From NCBI GenBank assembly GCA_963932145.1, contig OZ010571.1, forward strand, positions 109,654,005 to 109,718,004: 64,000 nt of DNA, given 5' to 3'. Both the position numbers and the translations under genes were made by a program. Source of the DNA: Acanthosepion lycidas. Its lineage: Eukaryota > Mollusca > Cephalopoda > Sepiida > Sepiidae. Under the pieces are notes generated by a model. The model did no database searches and had not been told where the DNA came from. It saw only the letters and a list, made by a program, of their open reading frames with translations. Positions 32,230-41,890 of this stretch are shown here, in pieces. How positions within the stretch are numbered: the stretch's first letter is position 1; each line of letters begins with the position of its first letter.

Positions 32230-32882
32230 TCTTACTTATTATAAAATGCAGATTGTGTGTGTGTGTGTCTGTACATTTATATAGTGGATCGGATTTCCTA
32301 CATTTTTCAACCGATTTCAACAAAACTTCACAGGACTGCATAAAATTAGATTGTGGTGGTTCTGACAGCGCCAAAAATTGGAAAAACAATTGTTTTTGCA
32401 TGAAATCAATTTGAAAACACGATAAAACGATTCTATCGCCAGAATGAAAGGGGGACAACTCATCTCGAGTTATACTTATTATAAAACCCAGGTTGGTTGT
32501 GTGTGTGTGCGCGCGTTTATATATGGGATCGGATTTCCTACATTTTTCAACTGATTTCAACAAAACTTCACTTTTTTTTGGCAGGTAGTGTTTCTTATTG
32601 TCTTGCACACTTTTTTCTTTATTTTTACATTCAGAATGCTTTAAAAATTCCATTTACAAGACTATTGTTTATAATAAAATTCTATTCAATCGATAGACTC
32701 ATAACGATTGAAAACAATGTTTTTGTTTGAGGTTGACCAAAAAAAAAAAAAAAAAAATAATAATTAAGACGTAACCTTAAACAATAATCTTTGTCAATTT
32801 TATTTTTCAGTCTTTATGATGGTCGATACTTGAGCTATCTCTTACTGTTACATCCCCGGGCAACACCGGGATCTCCTGCTAG
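32230..32882 (+). mobile_element. Non-autonomous Helitron, 653 bp, duplicated 5' end
   Basis: A|TC at 32229-32231 (TCTTACTTATTATAAAATGC) and CTAG|T at 32879-32883. The 3' hairpin CCCGGGCAACACCGGG lies 9 bases before CTAG. The 5' block (about 230 bp, with ggatcggatttcctacattt, ttcaaccgatttcaacaaaa, cttcac) is repeated from about 32463 (gagttatacttattataaaa, then the same block). The same arrangement at 7471-8152 shows that the doubled 5' end was amplified. No protein is encoded; the 144-residue minus frame across it is an artefact of the repeat. Confidence 0.9.
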
Positions 32883-33049
32883 TTATTTTATATATTGAAA
32901 CAAATACTTTTTTTAATGTATGTTGGTATTTTAGGTATCGTTTATTTTCAGAAGACATTCCCTGGTATTTTCTTCACGAAATATGTTTGTCAAAATGTTC
33001 TGGATTTTTTTAATCACAATAACTACTTTTCTACTATTTATTGAATCTC

Positions 33050-33500
33050 TTTTATGTGCCATGTTTTTTCTGGATTTGAGCACTCACGGTCCTCCACAAT
33101 TTCCTTTCCTTCATTGCACTAAGTAACTTATTTGTTTTTAACTCTTTATCATCCATTTTTTCCTCGTTCTGCTATTCATTCATAAACTTGTTAAGTCATT
33201 TATTCATTATTTCCCCTTATTTTCTTTGCCCTCAACATCTTAGGTGAATGTTAGATTCTCCACACCATCTTTTCTCATTATGTGAACCAGAAATTTCAGC
33301 TGGCTTTTTAAAATTCTATGTATAAGTATCCTTATCCTACTTATTTTCCTTAAAACTTCCCTGTTGCTCACATATTCAGTCCATGGTATTCCCAGCATAC
33401 ATCTGTATAACCACATCTATCAGTTCATGTCTTTTCTTCATTCACGAATAAACTGTCTGGTATTCACTGCCATATAGAAAATTAGATATTACACAGAAAT
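33050..33500 (-). pseudogene. LINE ORF2 3' fragment, antisense
   Basis: ctccacaatttcctttcctt, ttattcattatttcccctta, ccagaaatttcagctggctt, and further back tggtattcactgccatatag (reverse of the LLYGSE(Y/C)W block) run in the order expected for the reverse of the LINE at 46255-46520. Confidence 0.6.
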
Positions 33501-33689
33501 TCAGTACTCGTTTTTTGGGTTTGGAATGAAATTTTCCTATCTCTTAATATTTTGCTTAATTTATGAAAGGCATCTATCACTATTTCCATAGGCCTTAATA
33601 GGATTTCATGCCATCTGTTACTATACAACACAGTTAAATTTCTGCATCTGCTTGATTTTTACATAAACAAAATGCAAAAATCAACATAA

Positions 33690-34080
33690 TTAAATTTTAT
33701 ACAGATGTCATGCATGGTGCCAAACCTGTTCACAAATATCTAAACTGTCAGCTATATACAACTATTTGATCAGATCAATGATTAAAAATGACATTAGATA
33801 AAAGACTATAGGTTTTAGTGAGGACCATCCTTCTTTGAATGTCATGGACTGGAGCAACAGAATCACACAAAAAGAAATGTACTAAACAACAGAAACCACA
33901 TCATATCTAGCAAAAACTAAACTGGATATCATATGTAACTCAAAGAGAAAATAATGACATAATCAAGATGTTGATGTTCCACACTACTTTCAACAAAAGG
34001 TTAGGAAGGAAACCTCCATCAACAATGAAAAAAAAGCAATAACAGTTAGTGAACTTGAGAAACCTATTTGCTGGAAAAAA
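33690..34080 (+). pseudogene. LINE-like C-terminal fragment, copy 1
   Basis: Parallels 46615-47015 in order: gatcagatcaatgattaaaa, acaacagaaaccacatca, aaactggatatcatatgtaa, cacactactttcaacaaaag, ttaggaaggaaacctccatc, aacttgagaaacctattt. In sense frames the better copy reads LKWIAHVTQ and KKNLHQY, similar to the W(I)xHV...GRxPxS region near the end of some LINE ORFs. The assignment is by resemblance only. Confidence 0.45.
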
Positions 34081-35270
34081 GATTTTCAAAGAAATATTTT
34101 ATAAAGATTTTATAAATTTCAACTGGCAACAGCATGCAGTCAATGAATTCCATGTAAGGAAATGGCTGATATTACCATTAGCAAGTTCTTAATAAGTAAA
34201 TAATATATTTAATACTTGAATAGCAGTCATTATTTTAAAACTCATTAATTTTCTTTTAACAGTAACTATCTACCTTGAGGGACTCTTGAACCTTGTACTG
34301 GATGATTATGGTATTAAAAGAAGTTTTTTTTTTTCAGTTTTTCTTCAGAGCTTGCTGTCATCTATGTATCTTATTTTGCTAGTTTTCACAAATGCCCCCC
34401 CCCCCCCGCAAAAAAAAAAAAAAAAATAATAGGTTTTCTGAACTTTAGCAGATAAATAAATCCCATATTTTTCTTATTTCACTTCTATAGAATGATTAGA
34501 ACCACATTTTAGGACAATCATTTCAAATGAACAGACATTGAATAGAATTTTAATGCATTTGCATGTTTTTTATAGTTAAGCGGACTTTAATTATTCACCC
34601 TTAATTCTTGCTTGATTAAACAAATTTGTCTTACAAATTATCAATTGACTTTTTTTCTAAAGAGATGAGTGGATCAATCTAGAAGATTTAGATTTTATTT
34701 TATTCTTTGGAAAGAATTATTGTCTCCAATCCTATTTCTTTTGATAAAGAACAAACAATCCTCCTAATCATGGGATTAAACTTTCTTGTGCCCCTTGAAC
34801 TTTCAGCTACAGAACCCATCCTTTTTTGGCAAGTACATTCTTGCTTGATTCTTTCTGATGTGCCCATTTCAAATTATATTATTCACTCTCAAATTCACCA
34901 CTTCATTTGCTAAAGGCTAATTTGGCCAGAGGCAGAAGATTGCAATAACATATTGTGAATCCTTAGCTGCAGAAAAAGACAAACACAATTTATATCTCAT
35001 GTTTATTTATTTTTGAGAGTGATCACTTGTTTAAAATAGAAAACGAACAGAGTCAAGTCCATGGAAATGTATGGATAACAAGCTTAGGCACTGAATGGAG
35101 AAATGGCACTGCAAATTCTGAATCAGTACTTGAAAGCCAAGTGTTACTAAATTTTGAACTGACTTTATTCGCTCTGCTATAAGAGTTGCCCACCAAAGTT
35201 GCAAGTAGTGAAATTTAAAATTTGAGTTTTCAAATGTAAATCTTTAAACTGGCAACCTTGCACATACATT
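34081..35270. other. AT-rich non-coding stretch with a C13/A17 run
   Basis: 34395-34407 is an uninterrupted C run followed by an A run at 34410-34426. No gene. Confidence 0.5.
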
Positions 35271-35375
35271 TAAAACCAGATGCATACATTCAGAGTATTT
35301 TAGCAAAGTGAATAATTTAATTTCTTTAATATATGTTGGTATGGATACATATGAATATTAACATTTCTGTTGCAG
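35271..35375 (+). repeat. 105-bp repeat, left of the PLE
   Basis: aaaccagatgcatacattca, gagtattttagcaaagtgaa, taattt recurs in the same orientation at 37418-37522, on the other side of the PLE, at roughly 85% identity. Confidence 0.75.
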
Positions 35376-35417
35376 TGGATGTTGTTATATATCTTTATAA
35401 AGCTATATTGCTTGCTG

Positions 35418-35421
<4 letters not shown>

Positions 35422-35454
<33 letters not shown>

Positions 35455-35472
35455 TTATTTATTTATTTATTA
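35422..35472. repeat. (TA)n(TTTA)n microsatellite
   Basis: About 15 TA units then TTTA units at the left edge of the PLE fold-back. Confidence 0.96.
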
Positions 35473-35659
35473 GGCAGCAATCCTTCATTTATGCATGTTT
35501 CATTAAAAACGACAGACAAGGTAATATGGTTAAGCTTTTTATATAATTTTTCTTGTGTTTGAGCAAGAGCTTTCATTTTTGAACACAGAGTGTGTAGAAA
35601 CTGTTTAAATATATATGTTCTATAGTGCCGAGTGCTTTTAACTATACTTTTAATCATTA

Positions 35660-36422
35660 CTAGCAGCATGGCCCAGCGTTGCCCATGCTTGATTAAAAAA
35701 TCATACGACTCATACAGCAATCGCTATCACTTGACTTAAAATATTTTTGCCCTTCCTTGCCTTTAAAGGAGTGCCCTTTGCCGTGCTGATGTTGCTACAT
35801 GACTTACTTCTTGCCTATCTCACACAGTGAATTTTTCTAAGCTCTATACTAAACATTAAATCTGTTACGAAAAAAGAACTAAACAAAATGAACACAAAAC
35901 GATCAGCTTTAAAAAGGACTCGTAACTGGAAAAACCAAATGAAAAAAGAATGTTAAAAACAAATACTTTTTCACACCCAACCCAGTTCTGCAGAATCAAC
36001 GTTGAGTTTAAGCAAGCGAATGAGCCAATTGGAGTAAATTTAAATTTTTCTCACTTGTGACAAATGCAGCTATCGATTTTTTTTGCATGCTAGCATGCTA
36101 GTTAAGATTTGTGTCAGTCAGCTGTTGGCTCTCACGCTGGCCAATAGAATCTTCTTACCTATTCGTGGCAGCCAGTATAGGCTCTCACTCTGGCCAGTAG
36201 AAAATGGCTGCAAACTACATGAAAATTGCCGTAGAAGCATGAAAAAATTGATTATTTCCACTATCGATGGGAGTTGGGAAATGCAAAGTTGGTCTTGGCC
36301 TTCCTGGTACCTTGGAGCGTGTGCATGTAAATTTTGGTGCAAATCCATTGAAAATTGTGGCCGTGCATTCGTTATACACACACACACACACACTCACCCA
36401 TCCTGCCTTTTATAGATAGAGA
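35660..36422 (-). mobile_element. Non-autonomous Helitron, second type, 763 bp
   Basis: Minus orientation. 5' end A|TCTCTATCTATAAAAGGC (TC at 36422-36421); 3' end CTAG at 35663-35660 followed by T. Hairpin GCATGG...CCATGC around GCAACGCTGGG, a few bases before CTAG. The paralogous empty site in the right PLE arm reads cattatcaagg and the filled site catta/tcaagg, which confirms A|T insertion with no duplication. The interior includes a (CA)n run and a gtgcaaatccattgaaaatt block, with no coding sequence. Confidence 0.93.
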
Positions 36423-36599
36423 TCAAGGATGATTTTATTTTTTCAGTTTAATTGAGTGTGTGCATTATGTGTATGTTTTTAGTGTGTTATATAGAGATGT
36501 TTTATTTTACGAACATAGTTAGCACATTGTGACCTAGTTCATAGTTAATATTATTAAAAGTTGGCTTTTTCTTTTTTACTATTAGGACTTCCATTATTT

Positions 36600-36990
36600 T
36601 TAATCTTTTTTTTTTTTTTTTTACAGGTGGATGAGATTATTATGCTTGTATTTTCTACTAGTATGTTTCAAATGGAGTTTGGTAGGTTTGTCTGTGTGTT
36701 TAAATGGGTTCTAATAGAACTGATTAGATAGGTGTAATGTAAGGTATCTGGATATCCATGTAGTTGTGTGACTGATGAAATTATGAGTTCAGTTGGTTAG
36801 GAACACAGTTCCTTAAGGGGCATTTGAACTCAAAGATAATGTTTGTTTATTGTAATTTTGACTTAGCTGATGTGTTGTGATTTTTGAGGATAAGGTTAGC
36901 TGTCTTAAATTTTTTATAGTAGATAATTTGATTTTTTTTACTCAGGTCAGTTGGGTTAGTGTATTTCTTTATAATATTTCTAAGTGAAGA
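36600..36990 (-). pseudogene. PLE GIY-YIG endonuclease C-terminus, decayed
   Basis: Minus-strand reading: NIIKKYTNPTDLSKKNQIIY, YKKFKTANLILKNHN, a stop, then NIIFEFKCPLRNCVPN, a shift, ISHTTTWISRYLTLHLSN, another shift, and SSIRTHLNTQ. This is the PLE order of IYYxKFKTxNL, (V/I)YxFxCPxxxC, YIGhT, LTxHLSd and SSIxxHL, covering the GIY-YIG nuclease domain. The YIG itself has decayed to an I-S-H remnant. The reverse transcriptase part is absent. Confidence 0.8.
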
Positions 36991-37262
36991 TTCATCTTGT
37001 TTGTAGCCACAATGGGCTAACCATGTTCAGAAAGTAAAAAATCTCTATAACACTAAAAACATACATATAATGCACACACTCAATTAATTGGAAAAAACAA
37101 AATCATCCTTGATAATGGCTAAAGTATAGCCAAAAGTGCTCAGAACTATAGAACATTTGAACAGTTTCTACACACTGTATCCAAAAAAGAAAGCTCTTGT
37201 TTGAAGACAAAAAAAATAAATAAAAAGCTTAACCATAGAACCTGTCTGTTGTTTTTAAAGAA

Positions 37263-37287
<25 letters not shown>
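37263..37287. repeat. (TA)n microsatellite
   Basis: TA run at the right edge of the PLE, then a short CA run. Confidence 0.95.
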
Positions 37288-37297
<10 letters not shown>

Positions 37298-37417
37298 TAC
37301 ATACATGAGAGAGAGTAAAACAACTGAACTTTTCATTGCTTGAAGAAACCTTTGCTGGTGGAAACTATGGTAGCAGAAAAGGTTGGGGTTTATAATATTT
37401 TAAATATTATATATATA

Positions 37418-37522
37418 TTTAAAACCAGATGTATACATTCAGAGTATTTTAGCAAAGTGAATAATTTTGTTTCTTTAAGACAAGTTGATATAGATACACA
37501 TGAATTTTGACATTTGTGGTTT
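37418..37522 (+). repeat. 105-bp repeat, right of the PLE
   Basis: Partner of 35271-35375; same orientation, about 2.15 kb apart. Confidence 0.75.
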
Positions 37523-37978
37523 ATTCCAAAAGTGTTCACAAGGGGGTACACTTTAAGCCTATACATAACCAATGATATTCTCTCTTTTTTTTTTGGTCTG
37601 TTAAGCTCTGGCTTTCAGATATAATCACATGTAGATAGAAACACTGCCACTGAGGCCCGTTCACTTCTTTGGTCTTTTTTTGACTTTTGAACTATCACAC
37701 ACAAAAACAAGCACATTTTTCTTGTAACTTGTTTTAATGTTTTTTCCCCACCTTTCATTACAATTGTGCACACATGTAACTGGTTTTGTTTATAACATGT
37801 ACTGTCGTTTGTTTTAAATTTGTTTTTTTTTTGTGTTTTTTATTTTTACCCAGGCTCACAATGAGTCTGCTAATATTGTTTGTGGGATAAATGTTCCAGG
37901 AACCCATAAATATTTAATATTGATAGCCACATCATAATGGTAACTAAATATTTATCCAAATATACCAGCATCCTACAT

Positions 37979-38016
<38 letters not shown>

Positions 38017-38422
38017 GTGATTGAAATATTTGTTATTAGCTTCTGTGTAATAAATTAAGTAGCACTTAATGTTATAGTAGCATATGATACAACCTGTTTT
38101 GTCAGATTTTTATTATTGTGTGTGTTGTGGGGGTGTCATTTAGCTTAGTCTGTACTGCAGAGTATTTGATCAAAACCAAAATGGCAGCACCCATGAGAAA
38201 TTGCCATTAGTATCTTTATAGTCAAAGATTTCAAGTAAATGGACATTTCTTATTTTGCCTCTGTAGTAACCAACACATCCAGGTAACTATACTATAGCAA
38301 TGCAGTAATGAAAGAGTTAACACGATATAGTGAAATATTTCTTTACAGATATTCATTACAATTCAAGCAAATTTCATCAAAAACATTTCTAGTAATACAC
38401 CAATATTAACTTACATGATTTT
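37523..38422. other. AT-rich stretch with (TA)n at 37983-38012
   Basis: No gene or other element recognised. Confidence 0.45.
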
Positions 38423-38445
38423 TATATATATATATATATATATAT
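38423..38445. repeat. (TA)n microsatellite
   Basis: Left bracket of the second PLE. Confidence 0.95.
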
Positions 38446-38456
38446 TTGTGTATTTA

Positions 38457-39329
38457 GGTAGCAATTCTTCATTCATGCACATTTCATTGAATACAACAGA
38501 CAAGGTGCTTTTATTTAGTTTTTTTATACGATTTTTCATGCAATCTAATAAATTTTTTTCTTTTTGGATGATAAATTATATAAAAACTCAGTTGAACGAA
38601 AATTATAAATAGGATGAAAGCAGAATTAAGAATATTATAAAAAAAAAAATGCATAACACCAGTTGACAATAACAAAAAAATTAGATTAACTATTTATTAC
38701 ACAAAACTTAAAACCTCTAACCTTACCGTTAAAAACAATAATTCACCTCCTAGAACAAAATTAAATAGGGAAAATATTATTTATGAATTTAAATGGCCAT
38801 TAAGAAATTGTATTCCTGATCAATCAAAATTCATAAATAATTATATAGGCCACACTACATGTTCGACACACAGATTCACTCTACACCTGTCTGACCATAG
38901 CTCAATTAGATCTCATTTAAATATTCATGGAGACCTACTGGACACTATTTGTAACATACTTGTTGACAACACTAATATAATAGCATCATCTACATGCAAA
39001 AAAAGGCTAAAAATAATGGAAACCTTATTAATAAAAAAAAAACAACATCACTTAATAATATTAACTTTGAACATAGACACAATATCTTGGCCATGTTTTG
39101 AAAAATGAAAACATTTTATAAAACATACATACAACAAACTATTTTTTATTTAACAGTTAAAATTTTTAATCCTTGAAAATGGCTAAATGTATAGCCAAAA
39201 GCCCTTGGATAAAAAGAACATTTAAACAGTTTTTATATAATTTATCATCCGAAAAGGAAAAAATTATTAGATAGCATGAGAAAGTGTATAAAAAACTAAA
39301 TAAAAGCACCTTGTCTGTCGTATTCAATG

Positions 39330-39333
<4 letters not shown>
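38457..39333 (+). mobile_element. Penelope-like element, 5'-truncated, with inverted 3'-UTR copy
   Basis: Arms 38480-38588 and 39229-39333 are inverted repeats (left: acaaggtgcttttatttagt, atgataaattatataaaaac). The right arm is the natural 3' end, downstream of the coding remnant and preceded by ggctaaatgtatagccaaaa, a PLE-like UTR motif. The left arm is an extra inverted copy. (TA)n tracts bracket the whole (38423-38445; 39332-39369). Confidence 0.87.
38647..39108 (+). CDS. PLE protein C-terminus with GIY-YIG endonuclease domain
   Basis: Open for 153 codons to TGA (39106-39108) without an initiating ATG, so an ATG-based scan misses it. Order of motifs: CITPVDNNKKIRLTIYYTKL, KTSNLTVKNN, ENIIYEFKWPLRNCIPD (the GIY-like strand; W replaces the usual Cys), NNYIGHTT (YIG), FTLHLSDHSSIRSHL, and RLKIMETLLI, where E matches the catalytic Glu of the ILEALxI block. 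PLEs encode a reverse transcriptase followed by this nuclease, which nicks target DNA. Here the reverse transcriptase is absent. A 5'-truncated copy without a promoter, but the remaining frame is intact, suggesting relative youth. Confidence 0.85.
   Translation, partial: KCITPVDNNKKIRLTIYYTKLKTSNLTVKNNNSPPRTKLNRENIIYEFKWPLRNCIPDQSKFINNYIGHTTCSTHRFTLHLSDHSSIRSHLNIHGDLLDTICNILVDNTNIIASSTCKKRLKIMETLLIKKKQHHLIILTLNIDTISWPCFEK

Positions 39334-39369
<36 letters not shown>
39332..39369. repeat. (TA)n microsatellite
   Basis: Right bracket of the second PLE. Confidence 0.97.
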
Positions 39370-39372
<3 letters not shown>

Positions 39373-39384
39373 ACCAATGAAAAG

Positions 39385-39550
39385 AGCACATATAAAAGAA
39401 AAATGAGAAATATAAACACTCAATTGCTGATGCCCCTAACAAGTGGACAGAGTGATTGGCAGAGGGTCCATCTATGAAAAACTGGAGCCAGGATGCTGAA
39501 GGTAACAGCAATCAGCCAAGTGACAAACTTTTATATATATATATATATAC
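39385..39550 (+). repeat. Interspersed repeat R ending in (TA)n
   Basis: Second copy of the 11750-11931 repeat (gcagagggtccatctatgaa, gccaagtgacaaacttttat), again ending directly in TA units (39533-39549). Confidence 0.7.
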
Positions 39551-40590
39551 ATACACACACATTACCCAAGGTACCCAGCACTGCCCAGGTGTACATGGCT
39601 GCAATTGTATAACTGCACCCCACTGTCTACAAATGCCTGCCTGTGTCCCCACTTGCATGCATCAACCGTTGATATACTAAGCTACTCCTTACCCCCATCT
39701 TTTTTTATGGTATGTCCTTCATAAGTGTGTGTTTGTTCTTAATAAAGGAATTTCATCAATAAAACCTTCTTGTGTAGTCATTGCTCAGGGTTAAATTGTT
39801 TCAATGTTTTAAGTATTCAGTAAATTTCCTATGTCTGTAATAACTTTCAAATAGTATGGCATTCTTCACAAATCAAATAATGAAACAAAAACAACGATGA
39901 AGAATCAGAGCTTGATTCAACTGCAGATACATGAACTCTTCACTCCTCCTTTGCATGTTTACTGCAAAGCTGCGGTTAATAAGAAGTTCTTCAGGAATTT
40001 TTCCCTTTTAATGCTTCAATAATCCTTCTCAAACAATCTTTGCATCAAAGGTTGTTTGAATGCCAATTTAGGATGGAATCATATAAAGAAACTATTGGTT
40101 AAATGGCAAAAATTTTGGACCTAATTTGACACAGATTCTGTCTACTAAACTGAAATAATCTAGACCAAATATTCATGCAAGACAATTTGTGGGTCATGTA
40201 ATTTACATGGCAAATTTGAAAAGCATTGGATGAAAAATGGACTTTTTGAAGTTTTTCATATTTTTTACTATATGTGAGGAAGTGAGCAGAACTAAAACCA
40301 CACTGTCTTATTTCTTGCATGATGGCAAAATTTTGTGACAGGATAAAAAATGAGGAAGTTATTCAAGTTTTTATTTTAAATAGTATAAAAAACCTGATTT
40401 TTTTTAGCATTTTGCAATTTTTTGTGTGAAGCCAATGTTGCAGAAAAACTATCAAGAACTCTACATAAACATCGTAACATGAGCTATGTTTTGTATTAAG
40501 TGCAAAGAATATCAGCTTATCTATTAAAGATTTTGTTTGTGTGTAACTTTGCTTTGGTTTTTGCAAAAAGTCATATCCACCTTCAGTTTT
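39551..40590. other. Mostly unrecognised; possible LTR-like end at 39720-39790
   Basis: 39561-39690 is unusually C-rich (acccagcactgcccaggtgt). It is followed by two poly(A)-signal-like strings (aataaagg, aataaaacc), loosely like an LTR R-U5, but I find no matching ends. Confidence 0.35.
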
Positions 40591-40744
40591 ATTGATTTTT
40601 CTGCCAAACCCAGAGGGCCTGGAGATTGCAAAGTTGTTCTTAACCTATTTAAATAAATTTGCAACATGTTTCTACAATTTCATCAAAATCGTTCAAGAAA
40701 TGTGGACGTGCATAAATAGCATATGCACACACAAACATCTGTTT

Positions 40745-40776
<32 letters not shown>
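40591..40776 (+). repeat. Retroelement-like 3' end leading into (TA)n
   Basis: tttcatcaaaatcgttcaag, aaatgtggacgtgcataaat resembles the 3'-UTR phrase common to many animal non-LTR and Helitron-like repeats (fragment only). It ends in a short CA run and 14 TA units (40749-40776). Confidence 0.4.
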
Positions 40777-40780
<4 letters not shown>

Positions 40781-41392
40781 GCAAGTCCATTTATTTCTTT
40801 ACTTATATTTTGCAAAATTTATAGCTTTTGTTATTTTTTTTTGATGTTCATCAAATATCAATATGGATATTTTCTTCATTGCTTAAGCATAAAATATTTT
40901 AAAACTTTGATTCTTATAATTTTTTGTAAAAGTTGAACAAGATAAAAGGAACTGATTATTAACAACAGTTTGATGTCATTTTTTTTTTACTTTCAAATTT
41001 TCTGAAAAGATTTATTAGCAACAAGCTCAACAAAAAATATATTTAGATTAAACTGCAGTCTCATATCTGAGTTATAATTCTCTTCAACCTACTGCAGCTT
41101 AGTATTCTCAATGGTACTAAAGCTAATTAGTGCTTTTGGCTAAGAGAAAAAAAATGTAGTCAGCCAGAAATAACTGTCAGCAGTTATTATTGACTGAATT
41201 TTTATTGCTTGAAAAAATTTTGTCTCATTTTGTTTATTAGAAACATTTTTGTAATAGATGTCAGCTTATCATAATTTCTAAATCTTAAACCAGCACAGTT
41301 TTTTTTATTATTGCATACGTTCTTGTTTAATAAAGTGTTTTCATGACCCATGAATTCAAACTTATATATCTCACACAGGAGTAGATAAGTTC
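40777..41392. other. AT-rich non-coding stretch
   Basis: Nothing recognised. Confidence 0.4.
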
Positions 41393-41505
41393 TATCATCT
41401 GGTTCACATTCCTCCCTGGTCTTTTGAACAGGAGTAGAGGTTTATCCCTTTTAACCTGTTTAGGGTTGGGTTTCCAGTTCTTTCTAAAGTCTTTTCACTT
41501 GTTCA
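41393..41505 (-). repeat. Interspersed repeat D, antisense
   Basis: catctggttcacattcctcc, cttttgaacaggagtagagg and ggtttccagttctttctaaa are the reverse of the 14816-14975 repeat. Confidence 0.5.
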
Positions 41506-41699
41506 CTCCCAGTAGCCCCTTGTGTCTTACTGGCATTATCACCTTGCTTGGGGTGAATTAATTAATAAAAGGAAAATGGATACTTGGACAGATGCTTCAC
41601 ATTGCAACAGTTCAATTAAAACCAAAACATGATAAGCCTAAATTAGCATCACCAAAAATCTAGACCAGTCCACATCTATAATTTCTATATATTTAGTGT

Positions 41700-41880
41700 A
41701 TAGAGGCAGCAGATCATTATTCAAACATATATTGCTAAATATAACAGACAATGAATGTTTATGTTTTATCATGAGCCTTTCTAAGCACCATATAATGGCT
41801 TTAGTTTCAAGAGAAACTAAATACAAAAACTGTCCAACATTGGGATATTTCTTTATTATATTGGACATTGAGCTAAGCTT
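41700..41880 (-). repeat. Possible PLE 3'-terminal fragment, antisense
   Basis: gaggcagcagatcattattc, then tgctaaatataacagacaat resembles the outer arm text of the PLEs (ggcagcaatccttcattta, then aaaaacgacagacaagg). No inverted partner. Confidence 0.35.
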
Positions 41881-41890
41881 TCAGTTCACA

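Larger units (their letters stand above)
35499..37262 (-). mobile_element. Penelope-like element with inverted 3'-UTR copies, host to a Helitron
   Basis: The left arm (35499-35659 continuing at 36423-36531) and right arm (37009-37262) are inverted copies with few differences (right arm: gctaaagtatagccaaaagt, the usual PLE 3'-UTR text). The coding remnant between them is on the minus strand. The Helitron 35660-36422 sits exactly inside the left arm, and the right arm shows the uninterrupted sequence. (TA)n lies outside both arms. The element is 5'-truncated with an inverted UTR copy where its 5' end should be. Confidence 0.85.

Noticed and set aside
32219-32653. 144-residue minus frame with an internal repeat (EVLLKSVEKCRKSDP twice)
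   Set aside because: The repetition mirrors the doubled 5' end of a Helitron on the other strand. No family match, and the frame crosses the element boundary.
34395-34426. C13 followed by A17 as a regulatory or structural motif
   Set aside because: A single homopolymer junction with no flanking element; most likely simple slippage.
36083-36415. 110-residue plus frame and overlapping minus frames
   Set aside because: Entirely inside the non-autonomous Helitron, ending in its (CA)n tract.
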